DNA from: Plesiocystis pacifica SIR-1
Lineage (GTDB): Bacteria > Myxococcota_A > Polyangia > Nannocystales > Nannocystaceae
Assembly (NCBI RefSeq): GCF_000170895.1
Contig: NZ_ABCS01000067.1
Coordinates: 1-55,637, forward strand
DNA: 55,637 nt
Direction: 5' to 3'
In this document: positions 16,648 through 25,290 of the stretch, one piece after another
Layout: each line of letters starts with the position of its first letter
How positions within the stretch are numbered: position 1 is the stretch's first letter
Made by a program: the position numbers and the translations under genes
Notes under the pieces: model-generated
Databases searched by the model: none
What the model saw: only the letters and a program-made list of their open reading frames with translations
What the model was told of the DNA's origin: nothing

Positions 16648-19600
16648 TCAGGCCACGTCGAGCTCGCGGAAGGGGTTGCCGAGGACTTCGCTCTCGCTCC
16701 GGGCCCGCGCGAGCAGCTCGGGGCGCCCGCCCGCGGGGCTCGCCTCGGCCATGACCAGCAGCCCACCGATGCTCACCTCGCGCATGCCCAGCTTGTCGGC
16801 GATGGTGACCGCCTCACCAGCGTGGCGGCGCGCGTCCTCGGGGCGACCCTCGGTCAGCGCGACCAGCCCGAGCAGCTCCTCGGCGCGGGCGAGCTCGGCC
16901 TGGGCCCCGGCGCGGCTGGCCATGTCTCGGGCCCGTCGGGCCGCGCCCCCGGCCTCGGGCACCCGCGCGCCGAGCAGCAGGTGGCGGCCGTACTCGACGT
17001 GGACGAGGGCGAACAAGCGCGGCTCGTCGAGGACTTTGACGAGGTCTCGGGCCGCGTCGAGGATGTCGCTCGCGTCCTCGATCATGCCGAGGTCGCGCAT
17101 GATCCGAACGCGCAGGCAGTAGGTCCGCGCCAGGCCGCGGCGGTCGCCCATCGCCCCCTTGTCCTTGGCCGCGCGCTCGAGCGAGCGCAGGGCACCGCTG
17201 GCGTCGCCCGCCAGCGCGCGAGCCTGAGCGAGGTGCAGGCGCACGCTCGAGGCTGTCCACCGCTGCTGACCCGCGTTGAGGGCGAGGCAGCGCTCGTAGG
17301 CCTCGATCGCCGCCTCGGCCTCGCCCCGGGCCAGGAACAGGGCGCCGGCGCTGCGCTCGAGGGCCGCCGCGACGGCGTCGCGCTCGGGGGTCCGCGGCTC
17401 CCGAGGGTAGGTCTCGAGGTCTGCTCCCCCCGCCTGCAGCTCGCCCCAGGCGCGGTCCAGGAAGCCCGCCGCGCAGTGGGTCTCGGCGGCCTGGGCCCAC
17501 AGCCCCACGCGCTCGACGGTGCGCCGCGAGCCGACCAGCTCCAGGCCCTCGCGGCAGTAGTTGAGGGCCGACTCGTAGTGGCCGAGCTTGCTCGCCACCC
17601 GGGACAGGTTGCACAGCTGGCGCAGCTCCTCGTCGAGGTCGCGCTCGCTCTTGGCCCGGCGCCGCGCGTTCTCGTAGGCCTCGCGCGCCCGGGACAGCTC
17701 GCCGTGCATGAAGTGGTTGTCGCCCACGGACATCGAGCGGGCCGAGCTGACCGGGCGCAGGGCCGCGAGCTCGACCTTGGCCGCGAGCTCGAGCTCGGCC
17801 GAGTGCCCGTCCTGGGGGCGCAGGCCCAGGAGTCGATCGGCGAGCTGGCGCTTGCCCATGGTCCGGGCCAGCCCCGCGCCGCGGGTGCCGAGCTGCTCGA
17901 GGCGCGAGTCGTCGGACTCGTCGAGGGTCGCGGCCAGGCGCTGCAGCGCGCTCAGGGCCCCGCCGTGCTCCTTGCGCATGAGCTCGAGCTCGGCCGAGGC
18001 GAGGTAGAGCTCGGCGCGCTCGACCGCCGGGAGGGAGTCCGCGACCTCGAGCAGGGCCGAGAGCTTTGACAGCGCCCGCAAGGGGCGGTGCTCGGCCGCC
18101 GCGCGCTGGGCGAGGGCCACGGCCCAGGTCCGCGCGTCGGCCAGCTCGCCGGCCTCGAGCAGGTGGGCGAACAGGGCGTCGTCGCGGGCGACGTCCTCCT
18201 CGCCGCGGATGATCTTGCGCAGGCGAGCGGCGCAAAAGCGGTGCAGCTTGCGGCGCGCGGCCTCGTGGATGTCGTCGTGGATGACCCGGCGCAGGACCTC
18301 GCTCGAGAACCGGTAGACCACCGCCCCGCCCTCGCGGTGCTCGGTCAGCATGCCGCGGTTGACGGCGTGCTCGAGCTGCCGGACCAGGAGGTTGCGCGGG
18401 CGCGTGTGCAGCTCGGCGAGGTGGCCGAGCTCGAAGCCCCCGGAGCCCACGGCCAACACCGAGCCCGTGCGGAGGGCGGTGACCAGGCCGTCCTCGAGCT
18501 CGTTGAGCGTCCCGGCCAGCTGCACGCGGAGGCTGCGGGGCACGGGCCACAGGGCGGCGTCGAGGTACCACGAGCCCTCCCGGCGGATCAGCAGGCCCGA
18601 CTCGAGGGCCGCGCGGACCAGCTCCCGGGCGAACAGGGGCCGGCCGCCGCTTTGGTGGTGCAGGCTCTCGGCCAGATCGAGCTCGGGCTGCTCGCTGCCC
18701 AAGAACTGGGCGAGGAGTCGGTCGTAGCGCTCGGGGGCGATGGGCCCGAGGCGCTGACGCAGGCAGCGGGGGTGCGCCCGCAGGCACCGCTCGAGGCGGC
18801 GCAGGGCGTGGTTGGGGGGCAGCCCGTCGTCCTGGTAGGCGACGACGATCAGCAGCGGGCTGTGGGGCAGGCGGCGAAACAGCAGCTCGACGAGCTCGAC
18901 GGTCTCGCCGCACAGGTGCGCGTCGTCGATGGTCAGGGCGAGCGGGCGTCCGTCGGCCACGAGGGCCTCCACGGCCCGCACGATCAGCATGTCCACGCGC
19001 TCGCGCGGGGACAGCTCCCGGGTCACCTCGGTGCGCACGCCTCGACGGGGGCGCCGCCGGGGGGCCGCGGCCGAGAGCCCGGCGAACAGCTGCGGGTCGG
19101 GCTCGCGCCTGCTCGCCAGCTCCCCCAGGCCCTCCCGGTTCAGGGCCGGGAACACCTCGACGAGGTCGGCCGCGATCTCGACCAGGTCGCCGGCGGCCTC
19201 GGGGCGGCGGGCCATGCCCGCCGTGAGCACCTCCTCGAAGGGCCCGAGGCGCCCGTGGTCCTCGTCGGCGCGGGTCCGCAACAGCTCGATGCTGCGCTGC
19301 TGGCAAGCCAGCACCAGCTCGTCGAGCAGCGTGGTCTTGCCCATGCCGATGGCCCCAGACAGCAGCACCAGCTGCAGCCGCGAGCTCCGGGCCGTGGTCA
19401 GGCGCGCGTCGAGGGCCCGCAGCTCCCGGTCGCGACCGATCGCCTTGCCCAGCATGGTCCGCGCGTCGGCCTCGCCGCCGAGGGTCCAGGCCCCGCGCGA
19501 GCGGGCCGGCTCGATGAGCAACGTGGCCGCCGTCGAGCCGTCGGCGTAGAGCGACAGCCGCTTGGCCACGTCGCCAGCGTCGCCCGGGCGCCGCGAGGGG

Positions 19601-20382
19601 TCCTTGGCCAGGAGCTCGACGACGAGCAGGTCGAGGGCCCGGGGCAGGTCCGTGCGCAGCACCGCCGGGCGCACCGGGGTCGCCTCGGTGATCGCCTGGA
19701 GCACCGCCTGGCCGGTCCCGACGAAGGGCGGGCGGCCGACGATGCACTCGTAGAGCAGCAGCCCGAGGGCGTAGAGGTCCGTGCGCGGATCGGTGTCGCC
19801 GCCCCAGACCTGCTCCGGCGCGAGGTACTCCGGGGTGCCCATGGACAGCGCGGCCTGAGAGCCCTCCCCCGCCGCCTGCACGTCCGCGATGGGGCTCAGC
19901 CCGAAGTCCATGACCCGGACGTGCAGCGCCCCGTCGACCATGCTCAGGTTGAGGTTCTCGGGCTTGAGGTCGCGGTGGATGACCCCCTCGCCGTGGGCGT
20001 GGGCGAGGACCTCGGCGACCTGGCGGCCGATCTCCGCGGCCAGGGGGATCGGCAGGGGGCCCGGCAGCAGCAAGTCCCGGAGCGTGCGCCCCTCGAGCAG
20101 GGGCATGACCAGGAACAGCAGGTCGCCGTCGCGGTTGAACTCGAAGATGGGCACCAGGCCCGGGTGCTCGAGGCCCCGGACCTGCTTGGCCTCGTAGCGC
20201 AGGCCGACCTCGAGCAGGTCGCGCCCGGGGTGGTCGCCGATGACTCGGATCGCGACCTCGCGCTCGTCGACGAGGTCGAAGGCGTGATAGACGACGCCCG
20301 CGCCCCCCTGCCCGAGCTCCCGCTCGAGCACATAGCGTTCCCGGAGGATGCGCCCGTCCTGCACCAGGGACGTGTGTACCAT
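16648..20382 (-). CDS. Ser/Thr kinase-AAA ATPase-TPR multidomain regulator
   Basis: A 1244-residue protein. Kinase domain about 15-275: glycine loop GQGGAGVVY, catalytic HRDLKPEN (136-143), DFG at 159-161 and activation-segment APEQ. The beta-3 motif normally VAIK reads VAIR (Arg46, CGA codon 20247-20245), so the ATP-anchoring Lys is replaced. A linker leads to an AAA_16-type ATPase with Walker A GAIGMGKTT and Walker B LALTIDDAHL. The C-terminal 550 residues are helical TPR-like repeats. This PknB-AAA-TPR architecture is common in myxobacterial signalling. The start is the ATG at 20382, directly before the conserved kinase start. The longer ORF to 20769 is rejected. Confidence 0.92.
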   Translation of the reverse strand: MVHTSLVQDGRILRERYVLERELGQGGAGVVYHAFDLVDEREVAIRVIGDHPGRDLLEVGLRYEAKQVRGLEHPGLVPIFEFNRDGDLLFLVMPLLEGRTLRDLLLPGPLPIPLAAEIGRQVAEVLAHAHGEGVIHRDLKPENLNLSMVDGALHVRVMDFGLSPIADVQAAGEGSQAALSMGTPEYLAPEQVWGGDTDPRTDLYALGLLLYECIVGRPPFVGTGQAVLQAITEATPVRPAVLRTDLPRALDLLVVELLAKDPSRRPGDAGDVAKRLSLYADGSTAATLLIEPARSRGAWTLGGEADARTMLGKAIGRDRELRALDARLTTARSSRLQLVLLSGAIGMGKTTLLDELVLACQQRSIELLRTRADEDHGRLGPFEEVLTAGMARRPEAAGDLVEIAADLVEVFPALNREGLGELASRREPDPQLFAGLSAAAPRRRPRRGVRTEVTRELSPRERVDMLIVRAVEALVADGRPLALTIDDAHLCGETVELVELLFRRLPHSPLLIVVAYQDDGLPPNHALRRLERCLRAHPRCLRQRLGPIAPERYDRLLAQFLGSEQPELDLAESLHHQSGGRPLFARELVRAALESGLLIRREGSWYLDAALWPVPRSLRVQLAGTLNELEDGLVTALRTGSVLAVGSGGFELGHLAELHTRPRNLLVRQLEHAVNRGMLTEHREGGAVVYRFSSEVLRRVIHDDIHEAARRKLHRFCAARLRKIIRGEEDVARDDALFAHLLEAGELADARTWAVALAQRAAAEHRPLRALSKLSALLEVADSLPAVERAELYLASAELELMRKEHGGALSALQRLAATLDESDDSRLEQLGTRGAGLARTMGKRQLADRLLGLRPQDGHSAELELAAKVELAALRPVSSARSMSVGDNHFMHGELSRAREAYENARRRAKSERDLDEELRQLCNLSRVASKLGHYESALNYCREGLELVGSRRTVERVGLWAQAAETHCAAGFLDRAWGELQAGGADLETYPREPRTPERDAVAAALERSAGALFLARGEAEAAIEAYERCLALNAGQQRWTASSVRLHLAQARALAGDASGALRSLERAAKDKGAMGDRRGLARTYCLRVRIMRDLGMIEDASDILDAARDLVKVLDEPRLFALVHVEYGRHLLLGARVPEAGGAARRARDMASRAGAQAELARAEELLGLVALTEGRPEDARRHAGEAVTIADKLGMREVSIGGLLVMAEASPAGGRPELLARARSESEVLGNPFRELDVA

Positions 20383-20446
20383 CGCGGCGCTGGCGACGGT
20401 GCACCCACCCCGACCGAGAAGAGCCAAGCAGAGTCTAGAGAGCGGC

Positions 20447-21724
20447 TCAGAGCTCCAGGCGCATGGGCAGCCAGGGCTCGGTCCCGCCCCCCTCGGGGGC
20501 CTGGCCGTCGACGCGGGTGAAGCCGCAGCGGGCGTAGAATTCCCCCGACTTCGAGGGCGCATGGACGCGCAGCTCGGGGTCCCCCGCGCCGCGCCGCGCC
20601 CGAGCCAGCGCCTCGACGATCCCCTCGCCGAGGCCGCGACCGGCGTGACTCGGCGCGACGACCACGGCGCGCAGCCGGCCGAGATCCCCCGCCCCACCCG
20701 CGCCGGCCCAGCCCGCCTGGGGGTCATGGAGCGCGCCGCCCACGACCTCCCCGCGCACGCGCGCGACACACCAGACGCTGCGCGCGGCGATCGGCCCGAG
20801 CGCGTCCAGGCTCTCGACGTCGGGGCCGAAGCCGCGCGCGGACCACAGCGCCTCGAGGGCCCCCCGCCAGGCCTCGGGGACGGCCTCGAGGGTGTCGTGC
20901 AGGCTCACCTCGACGTCGGGCCAGCTGTAGTGCCACCACACCGGGCCCAGGCCGCTGCGCAGCGCCGCGGGCAGGTGCTCGAGCTCGTTGTGGGCCTGGA
21001 GCAGGGCGCCGCCGCCGGGATCTCCGAGGGCGAGCTGCACCCGGGTGATGCCGGTGTTGCCGTGCACGAAGGCGCTGCGCTGGTACCACGGGACCTCGAA
21101 CAGGCGCCGGAGCCAGCGCGACATCAGATCGCCGTGCACGACGACGATGGCCCGGGACCAGCCCCGCTCCATCGCCTCCGCGCCCAGGGCCTGGGTCCAC
21201 GCCATCACGCGATCCAGGCGCGCCCAGCAGTGCTCGACCGGCTCGGCGCCCCGCGACTCGACGCCCCGGCCCGAGTACCAGCCCGCCTCCGAGATGTCGC
21301 GGCAGTGCACCGGGTGGGCCGCCTCGAGGGCGTCCGCGTTGGCCGTGGCCGCGGCCCGCTCGCCGACGTAGGCGCCCCCGACCTCGTAGAGATCCCCCTG
21401 GCAGCGAAAGCGCTCCCGCGGGACCTGGCCGACCTCGGCGATGGCCTGCGCGGTGTCCAGGGCCCGGCGCATCGGGCTGGCGACGAGCAGGGTGTCGGGC
21501 CGCGCGGCCAGGGGCCCGAGGGCCTCGCCGACGATGGCCGCCTGGCGCCGGCCGAGGGCCGAGAGCTCCGGGTCCGCCGCGCGCCGCGTCTCGTACAAGT
21601 CCTTGGCGCGGACCAGATCGCCGTCGCAGTCCTCGACGCTCTGGGCGTGGGCGACGTTGTTTTGAGACTGAGCGTGCCGCACGAGCAGCAGGTTCAGGCG
21701 CGACGGGGGGAGCCTCCCTGGCAT
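20447..21724 (-). CDS. Histidine phosphatase (phosphoglycerate mutase-like) fused to GNAT acetyltransferase
   Basis: A 425-residue fusion. The N-terminal domain (10-250) is a histidine phosphatase: LLLVRHAQSQNN carries the RHG-type catalytic His17, ASPMRRALDTA the second Arg, and VVHGDLMSRWL the second His. The C-terminal domain (about 270-425) is a GNAT acetyltransferase with the acetyl-CoA loop VVVAPSHAGRGLGEGIV and the final FYARCGF element. Both catalytic cores look complete. The substrates are unknown. It lies 64 bases upstream of the kinase on the same strand, so the two may be co-expressed. The fusion is continuous with no frameshift. Confidence 0.87.
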   Translation of the reverse strand: MPGRLPPSRLNLLLVRHAQSQNNVAHAQSVEDCDGDLVRAKDLYETRRAADPELSALGRRQAAIVGEALGPLAARPDTLLVASPMRRALDTAQAIAEVGQVPRERFRCQGDLYEVGGAYVGERAAATANADALEAAHPVHCRDISEAGWYSGRGVESRGAEPVEHCWARLDRVMAWTQALGAEAMERGWSRAIVVVHGDLMSRWLRRLFEVPWYQRSAFVHGNTGITRVQLALGDPGGGALLQAHNELEHLPAALRSGLGPVWWHYSWPDVEVSLHDTLEAVPEAWRGALEALWSARGFGPDVESLDALGPIAARSVWCVARVRGEVVGGALHDPQAGWAGAGGAGDLGRLRAVVVAPSHAGRGLGEGIVEALARARRGAGDPELRVHAPSKSGEFYARCGFTRVDGQAPEGGGTEPWLPMRLEL

Positions 21725-21794
21725 GCCCCAAAGCTACCCTACCGCCGGCGACACGCTCACCCCGCGCGGGTCACGAGCGGGCAACGGTGCGCGC

Positions 21795-21889
21795 TCAGAG
21801 GGTCGGCCAAAACGAGTTTGGCCATCCCTCTGTCGACTTTAGCCGTCGTGGACGACGCCACGCCCTCCCTGCCCCACGTCCACGACTCA
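21795..21889 (-). repeat. Hairpin repeat modules A and C, inverted copy
   Basis: Read on the minus strand, module A starts in the TGA stop (21889-21887) of the upstream lipoprotein gene, with arms at 21877-21886 and 21845-21854. It is followed by TTTAGCC-type spacing and a module C hairpin at about 21795-21831 (CAGAGGG...CCCTCTG). The organisation A then C matches copies A2-C1 at 1.5-1.6 kb. It lies between two leftward genes, so it is a 3'-end element rather than a promoter. Confidence 0.86.
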
Positions 21890-22861
21890 GCAGCCCACGC
21901 GCTCGAGCGCGACGACCACGTCGTCGAACCACACCTCGTTGGCGAAGTTGCTGAAGCTGTGCCAGCCGAGCATGAACTCGGTGAACTTGCCGTCGAGGAA
22001 GTCGGTCCCGAGCACGCCGTTGTTCCACTGCGAGGGGTCGTCGACGAGGTGGATCGGCTCGCCGTCGCTCCACGCCTCGACGCGGTGCGGGCCCTCGTCC
22101 GCGACGAAGGCGACCTCGATGCAGTGCCACTCCCCGGCGGTGATCTCCGGGCCCATGCCCCACTGCTCCTGGGTCGGGGAGATGTCGTCGCTGGGCACCT
22201 CGTTGGTCCCGATCACCCCCTTGATCTCGCCAAAGCGGACCTCGTCGCTGGCCTGCCCCGGCGTGCCGCGGATGCCGATCAGGGTCTCGTGGTTGTTGCC
22301 CGGGTTTTGGCCGAGCTTGCCCGTGAGCCACACGTGGGCGCGGACGTAGATGGTCGTGGTCCCCGGCGGCAGCGGCCGGGTCAGCATGCCGGGGTTGGAC
22401 CCGGCCTTGACGTGCAGGGACTGGGAGCCGCCGTGGGGCTTGGTGCCGTCGACGAGGGCGAAGGTGTCCGCGCCGGGCATGTTCGCGGCGTTGACCTGCC
22501 AGTTGACGAAGCTGTCCCAGCCCGCGGGCACGGTGTCCGGGGCCGCGGCCTCGAAGTCCTCCTCGAAGAGGATCAGCGCCGGGTCGAGGCCCGTCTCCGA
22601 GCTCTCGGAGCTCTCGCTCTCCGCGTCGCTCGAGCTCGAGCTGTCCGTGGTCGACTCTTCACCGGCCGTGGTCGAGCCCTCCGCCTCGTCGGAGCTCGAG
22701 CTGTCCTCGGTGTCCTCGCCCGCGTCGAGGCTCCCCGCCGTCGTGTCGAGGGTGGCGATGGCCGTGTCCTCGCCCTCGCTGGGCTCGGGCGCGGAGCAGG
22801 CGGCCAGGCTCGCCAGCGCGAGCGCGGCCAGGCCCGTTTCGTGGATGGTCATGCGCATCAT
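21887..22861 (-). CDS. Stalked lipoprotein with jelly-roll-like domain
   Basis: A 324-residue lipoprotein: LALASLAAC lipobox, then a Ser/Glu/Asp/Thr-rich stalk of about 70 residues and a C-terminal domain of about 220 residues. FEEDFEAAAPDTVPAGWDSF, W and G placement, and AGEWHCIEVAF with VWFDDVVVA fit a concanavalin-like or CBM-like jelly roll that binds or cleaves carbohydrate; no catalytic residues can be assigned. GGGGAG lies just before the ATG at 22861, 11 bases after the DUF1592 stop, so it is in that operon. The stop codon is shared with hairpin module A. Confidence 0.74.
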   Translation of the reverse strand: MMRMTIHETGLAALALASLAACSAPEPSEGEDTAIATLDTTAGSLDAGEDTEDSSSSDEAEGSTTAGEESTTDSSSSSDAESESSESSETGLDPALILFEEDFEAAAPDTVPAGWDSFVNWQVNAANMPGADTFALVDGTKPHGGSQSLHVKAGSNPGMLTRPLPPGTTTIYVRAHVWLTGKLGQNPGNNHETLIGIRGTPGQASDEVRFGEIKGVIGTNEVPSDDISPTQEQWGMGPEITAGEWHCIEVAFVADEGPHRVEAWSDGEPIHLVDDPSQWNNGVLGTDFLDGKFTEFMLGWHSFSNFANEVWFDDVVVALERVGC

Positions 22862-22871
22862 CCCGCTCCCC

Positions 22872-25274
22872 TCAGTAGCTGACGCAGTAGCCAAAGGAGG
22901 TCGTCCCCTGGGCCGGCACCGTCGCGTTGGTGAAGTCGCCGGTGAAGGTCGTGTACTCGCCGTCGGGCGTCGCCGTCGAGGTCCAGTGGTTGTTCAAGGT
23001 GCCCTCGAGGATCAGGCTGACCTCCCAGTCGATGGGCGCGTCGGTGACGTTGTAGACGTGGATGGTGTTGCACTGGCCCTGGGCCCACTGCGAGTCGATG
23101 GTGACCTCGATCTCGATGCCCTCCGAGATGAGCCCGTCGCCGCCGGAGTCTTCGCTCTCGGTGTCGGCCTCGCCCTCGCCCCCGTCCGTCGAGCTGCCGC
23201 CCTCGTCCGTCGAGCTCTCGCCCTCGTCGCCGCCCCCGGTGTCGCCGCCGGGCACGTAGTCCCCGGCCTGGCGGCGCAGGAAGTGGGGCGAGCGGACCAG
23301 CTCCGAGACCAATCCGTCGAGGCGACCGCCGTTGGTCGCGAAGCTCTCGCGCATGGACTCGCCCACGCACTCGAGCTCGCCCTCGAGCTCGGCCCCGAGG
23401 GCGAACTCGGTCCACAGCTGCGCGTAGCAGTCGCGGACCTCGTCGCCGCCCGCGAGGATGCCCTGGAGCTCGGCGGCGCCCTCGAAGGTCCCGTCGATGC
23501 CCTGGCTGCGCACGATCTCACCGGTCGCGTCGACGGGGTGGATCCCGTCGACCTCGCGGAAGCGGCCGATCGCGTCGTAGTGCTCGAGGCCAAAGCCGAT
23601 GCCGTCGATGAGCTCGTGGCAGCCGCTGCAGGCCATCTCCGAGGAGTGGGCCGCGTAGCGCTCGCGGGTGCTGAGGTCGGGGTCGACCGCCGGCGGCGAG
23701 GTGTCGAGGCCCGCCGGCGGCGGCGGGAGCTCGTGGCACATCAGGCGCCCGCGGACCATCAGCCCGCGGTGGATCGGCGACGAGGTCGTCGGCAGGGCGT
23801 GGGCGGCGTTGACCGAGCCCTGGGTCATCAGGCCGCCGTAGCTGACCCCGTCGAGGCCGACGCGGCCGTAGCCCTCGGCGTCGACCTCTCCCGGCGCCGG
23901 GACGCCGTAGAAGGCCGCGAGCTCCGAGGTCACGTGGGTGAAGTCGGCGGTCAGCAGGTCCGCGAGGCTGCCCCCCGAGTAGAACACCTCGGCGACGACG
24001 CGGTGGGTCTCGCCGAGCATCGCCTCGCGGATCTCCGGGGTGAACTCGGGGTAGAGATCGGGGTCGCGGGTCACCGTGGGCAGCAGGCCGATGCCCAGCC
24101 ACTCGTCGACGAAGCGCGCGAGCACCCGCTCGCTGCCCGGGGCGCCGAGCAGGCGCTGGGCCTGGGCCTCGAGCACGGCCGGGTCGAGGATCTCCCCGCT
24201 CTCGGCCAGGGCCTCGAGCTCGGCGTCGGGCATGGTCCCGACGATGAGGTAGGAGAGCTCGGACGCGACCTCGTGGGCGGTCAGCGTGTAGGTCCCGTCG
24301 CCCGCGTCGACGCCGAGCTCCGTGCGGTAGAGGAAGTTCGGCGACTGCAGGGCCGCGGCGACCATCCACTTGAGGCCCTCGTCGAAGCCGTCCTCGGCCT
24401 CGACGACGGTGTAGAGCGCCAGGTAGCGCGCGACCTCCTCGTCGGTCACGGGCCGCCGGAAGGCCCGGACGGCGAAGGCGCGCATGAAGGACTCGGCGCA
24501 GGCCTCCCCGTCGATGGGGTCGCAGCCCAGGAAGTCGCCCTGGTTGGTGACGATGTGATCGGCGAGGGCCTCGGCCGCCACGCGGTACTGGTCGGCGAGC
24601 AGGCCCGAGACCGTCAGCGAGTCGGCGTTGTTGGTGAAGCCGTTGATGACGTTGTCCGAGGCGAAGCCCTCGGCCTGCGCGGCCAGGTCCCCGTCGACCG
24701 CGACCAGATCGCGCACGGTGTTGTCGTACTCGAGGTGCGAGAGCCGTCGGATCCCGCGGCCGCCGATGTCGGAGTTGGCGTCCTCGCAGCTCGCGACCTC
24801 GCCGCCTTCTTCGCCGTCGCTGCCGCTGTCTTGCTCGCAGTCGAAGGTGCCCTGGGCCCGGGCCACGAACTCCTCGAGGGCCGCGTAGTCCGGCGTCCCC
24901 GGGGTCAGCTGCGTGCCGCCGCCGTGGCCGTCGGGGTGCGCCCCGATCGGCTTGAGCAGGAGCACCGAGGTCCCGTCGACCTCCTCGTTGGCCACGCCGG
25001 CCATGACCTGCATGTTGTAGGCGGCGGCGCCCTCTTCCCCGGGCGGGCGCAGGACCATGGCCGAGTCCTTGGCCGCGCCCTCGCTGTTGTGGCAGCTAAA
25101 GCAGGTCATGGACGCGAAGGGCTTCCAGACCTGCTCCTCGAAGAACTCGGCGTCCGAGGGGCAGTCTTCGCCGCCGCCGTCTTGTCCCTGAGCACAGCCC
25201 GCGGCGACGCCCATGGCGAAGCCCGCGACCGTGAGAACCTTGAATACCGGATGCATGGGATGCGTGGTGGTCAT
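22872..25274 (-). CDS. DUF1592/DUF1588-type haem-motif protein with C-terminal cellulose-binding-like domain
   Basis: An 800-residue exported protein. The signal ends GVAAGC (lipobox). Then CFSCH (a c-type haem motif), the RLSHLEYDNTVRDL block (DUF1587), RAFRRPVTDEE (DUF1595), the DUF1592 core, ACSGCHELIDGIGFGLE (DUF1588, a second CxxCH) and a DUF1585 end. A Ser/Glu stalk leads to an extra 90-residue domain (about 710-800) with spaced Trp, NVTDAPIDWEVSL and a final FGYC, which resembles a CBM2 cellulose-binding domain. Such proteins pair with DUF1552 proteins, which here follow on the same strand 16 bases upstream. The function is unproven; a role in surface redox chemistry on polysaccharide is inference. 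Confidence 0.86.
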   Translation of the reverse strand: MTTTHPMHPVFKVLTVAGFAMGVAAGCAQGQDGGGEDCPSDAEFFEEQVWKPFASMTCFSCHNSEGAAKDSAMVLRPPGEEGAAAYNMQVMAGVANEEVDGTSVLLLKPIGAHPDGHGGGTQLTPGTPDYAALEEFVARAQGTFDCEQDSGSDGEEGGEVASCEDANSDIGGRGIRRLSHLEYDNTVRDLVAVDGDLAAQAEGFASDNVINGFTNNADSLTVSGLLADQYRVAAEALADHIVTNQGDFLGCDPIDGEACAESFMRAFAVRAFRRPVTDEEVARYLALYTVVEAEDGFDEGLKWMVAAALQSPNFLYRTELGVDAGDGTYTLTAHEVASELSYLIVGTMPDAELEALAESGEILDPAVLEAQAQRLLGAPGSERVLARFVDEWLGIGLLPTVTRDPDLYPEFTPEIREAMLGETHRVVAEVFYSGGSLADLLTADFTHVTSELAAFYGVPAPGEVDAEGYGRVGLDGVSYGGLMTQGSVNAAHALPTTSSPIHRGLMVRGRLMCHELPPPPAGLDTSPPAVDPDLSTRERYAAHSSEMACSGCHELIDGIGFGLEHYDAIGRFREVDGIHPVDATGEIVRSQGIDGTFEGAAELQGILAGGDEVRDCYAQLWTEFALGAELEGELECVGESMRESFATNGGRLDGLVSELVRSPHFLRRQAGDYVPGGDTGGGDEGESSTDEGGSSTDGGEGEADTESEDSGGDGLISEGIEIEVTIDSQWAQGQCNTIHVYNVTDAPIDWEVSLILEGTLNNHWTSTATPDGEYTTFTGDFTNATVPAQGTTSFGYCVSY

Positions 25275-25290
25275 CGGATGCTCCGCCTTC

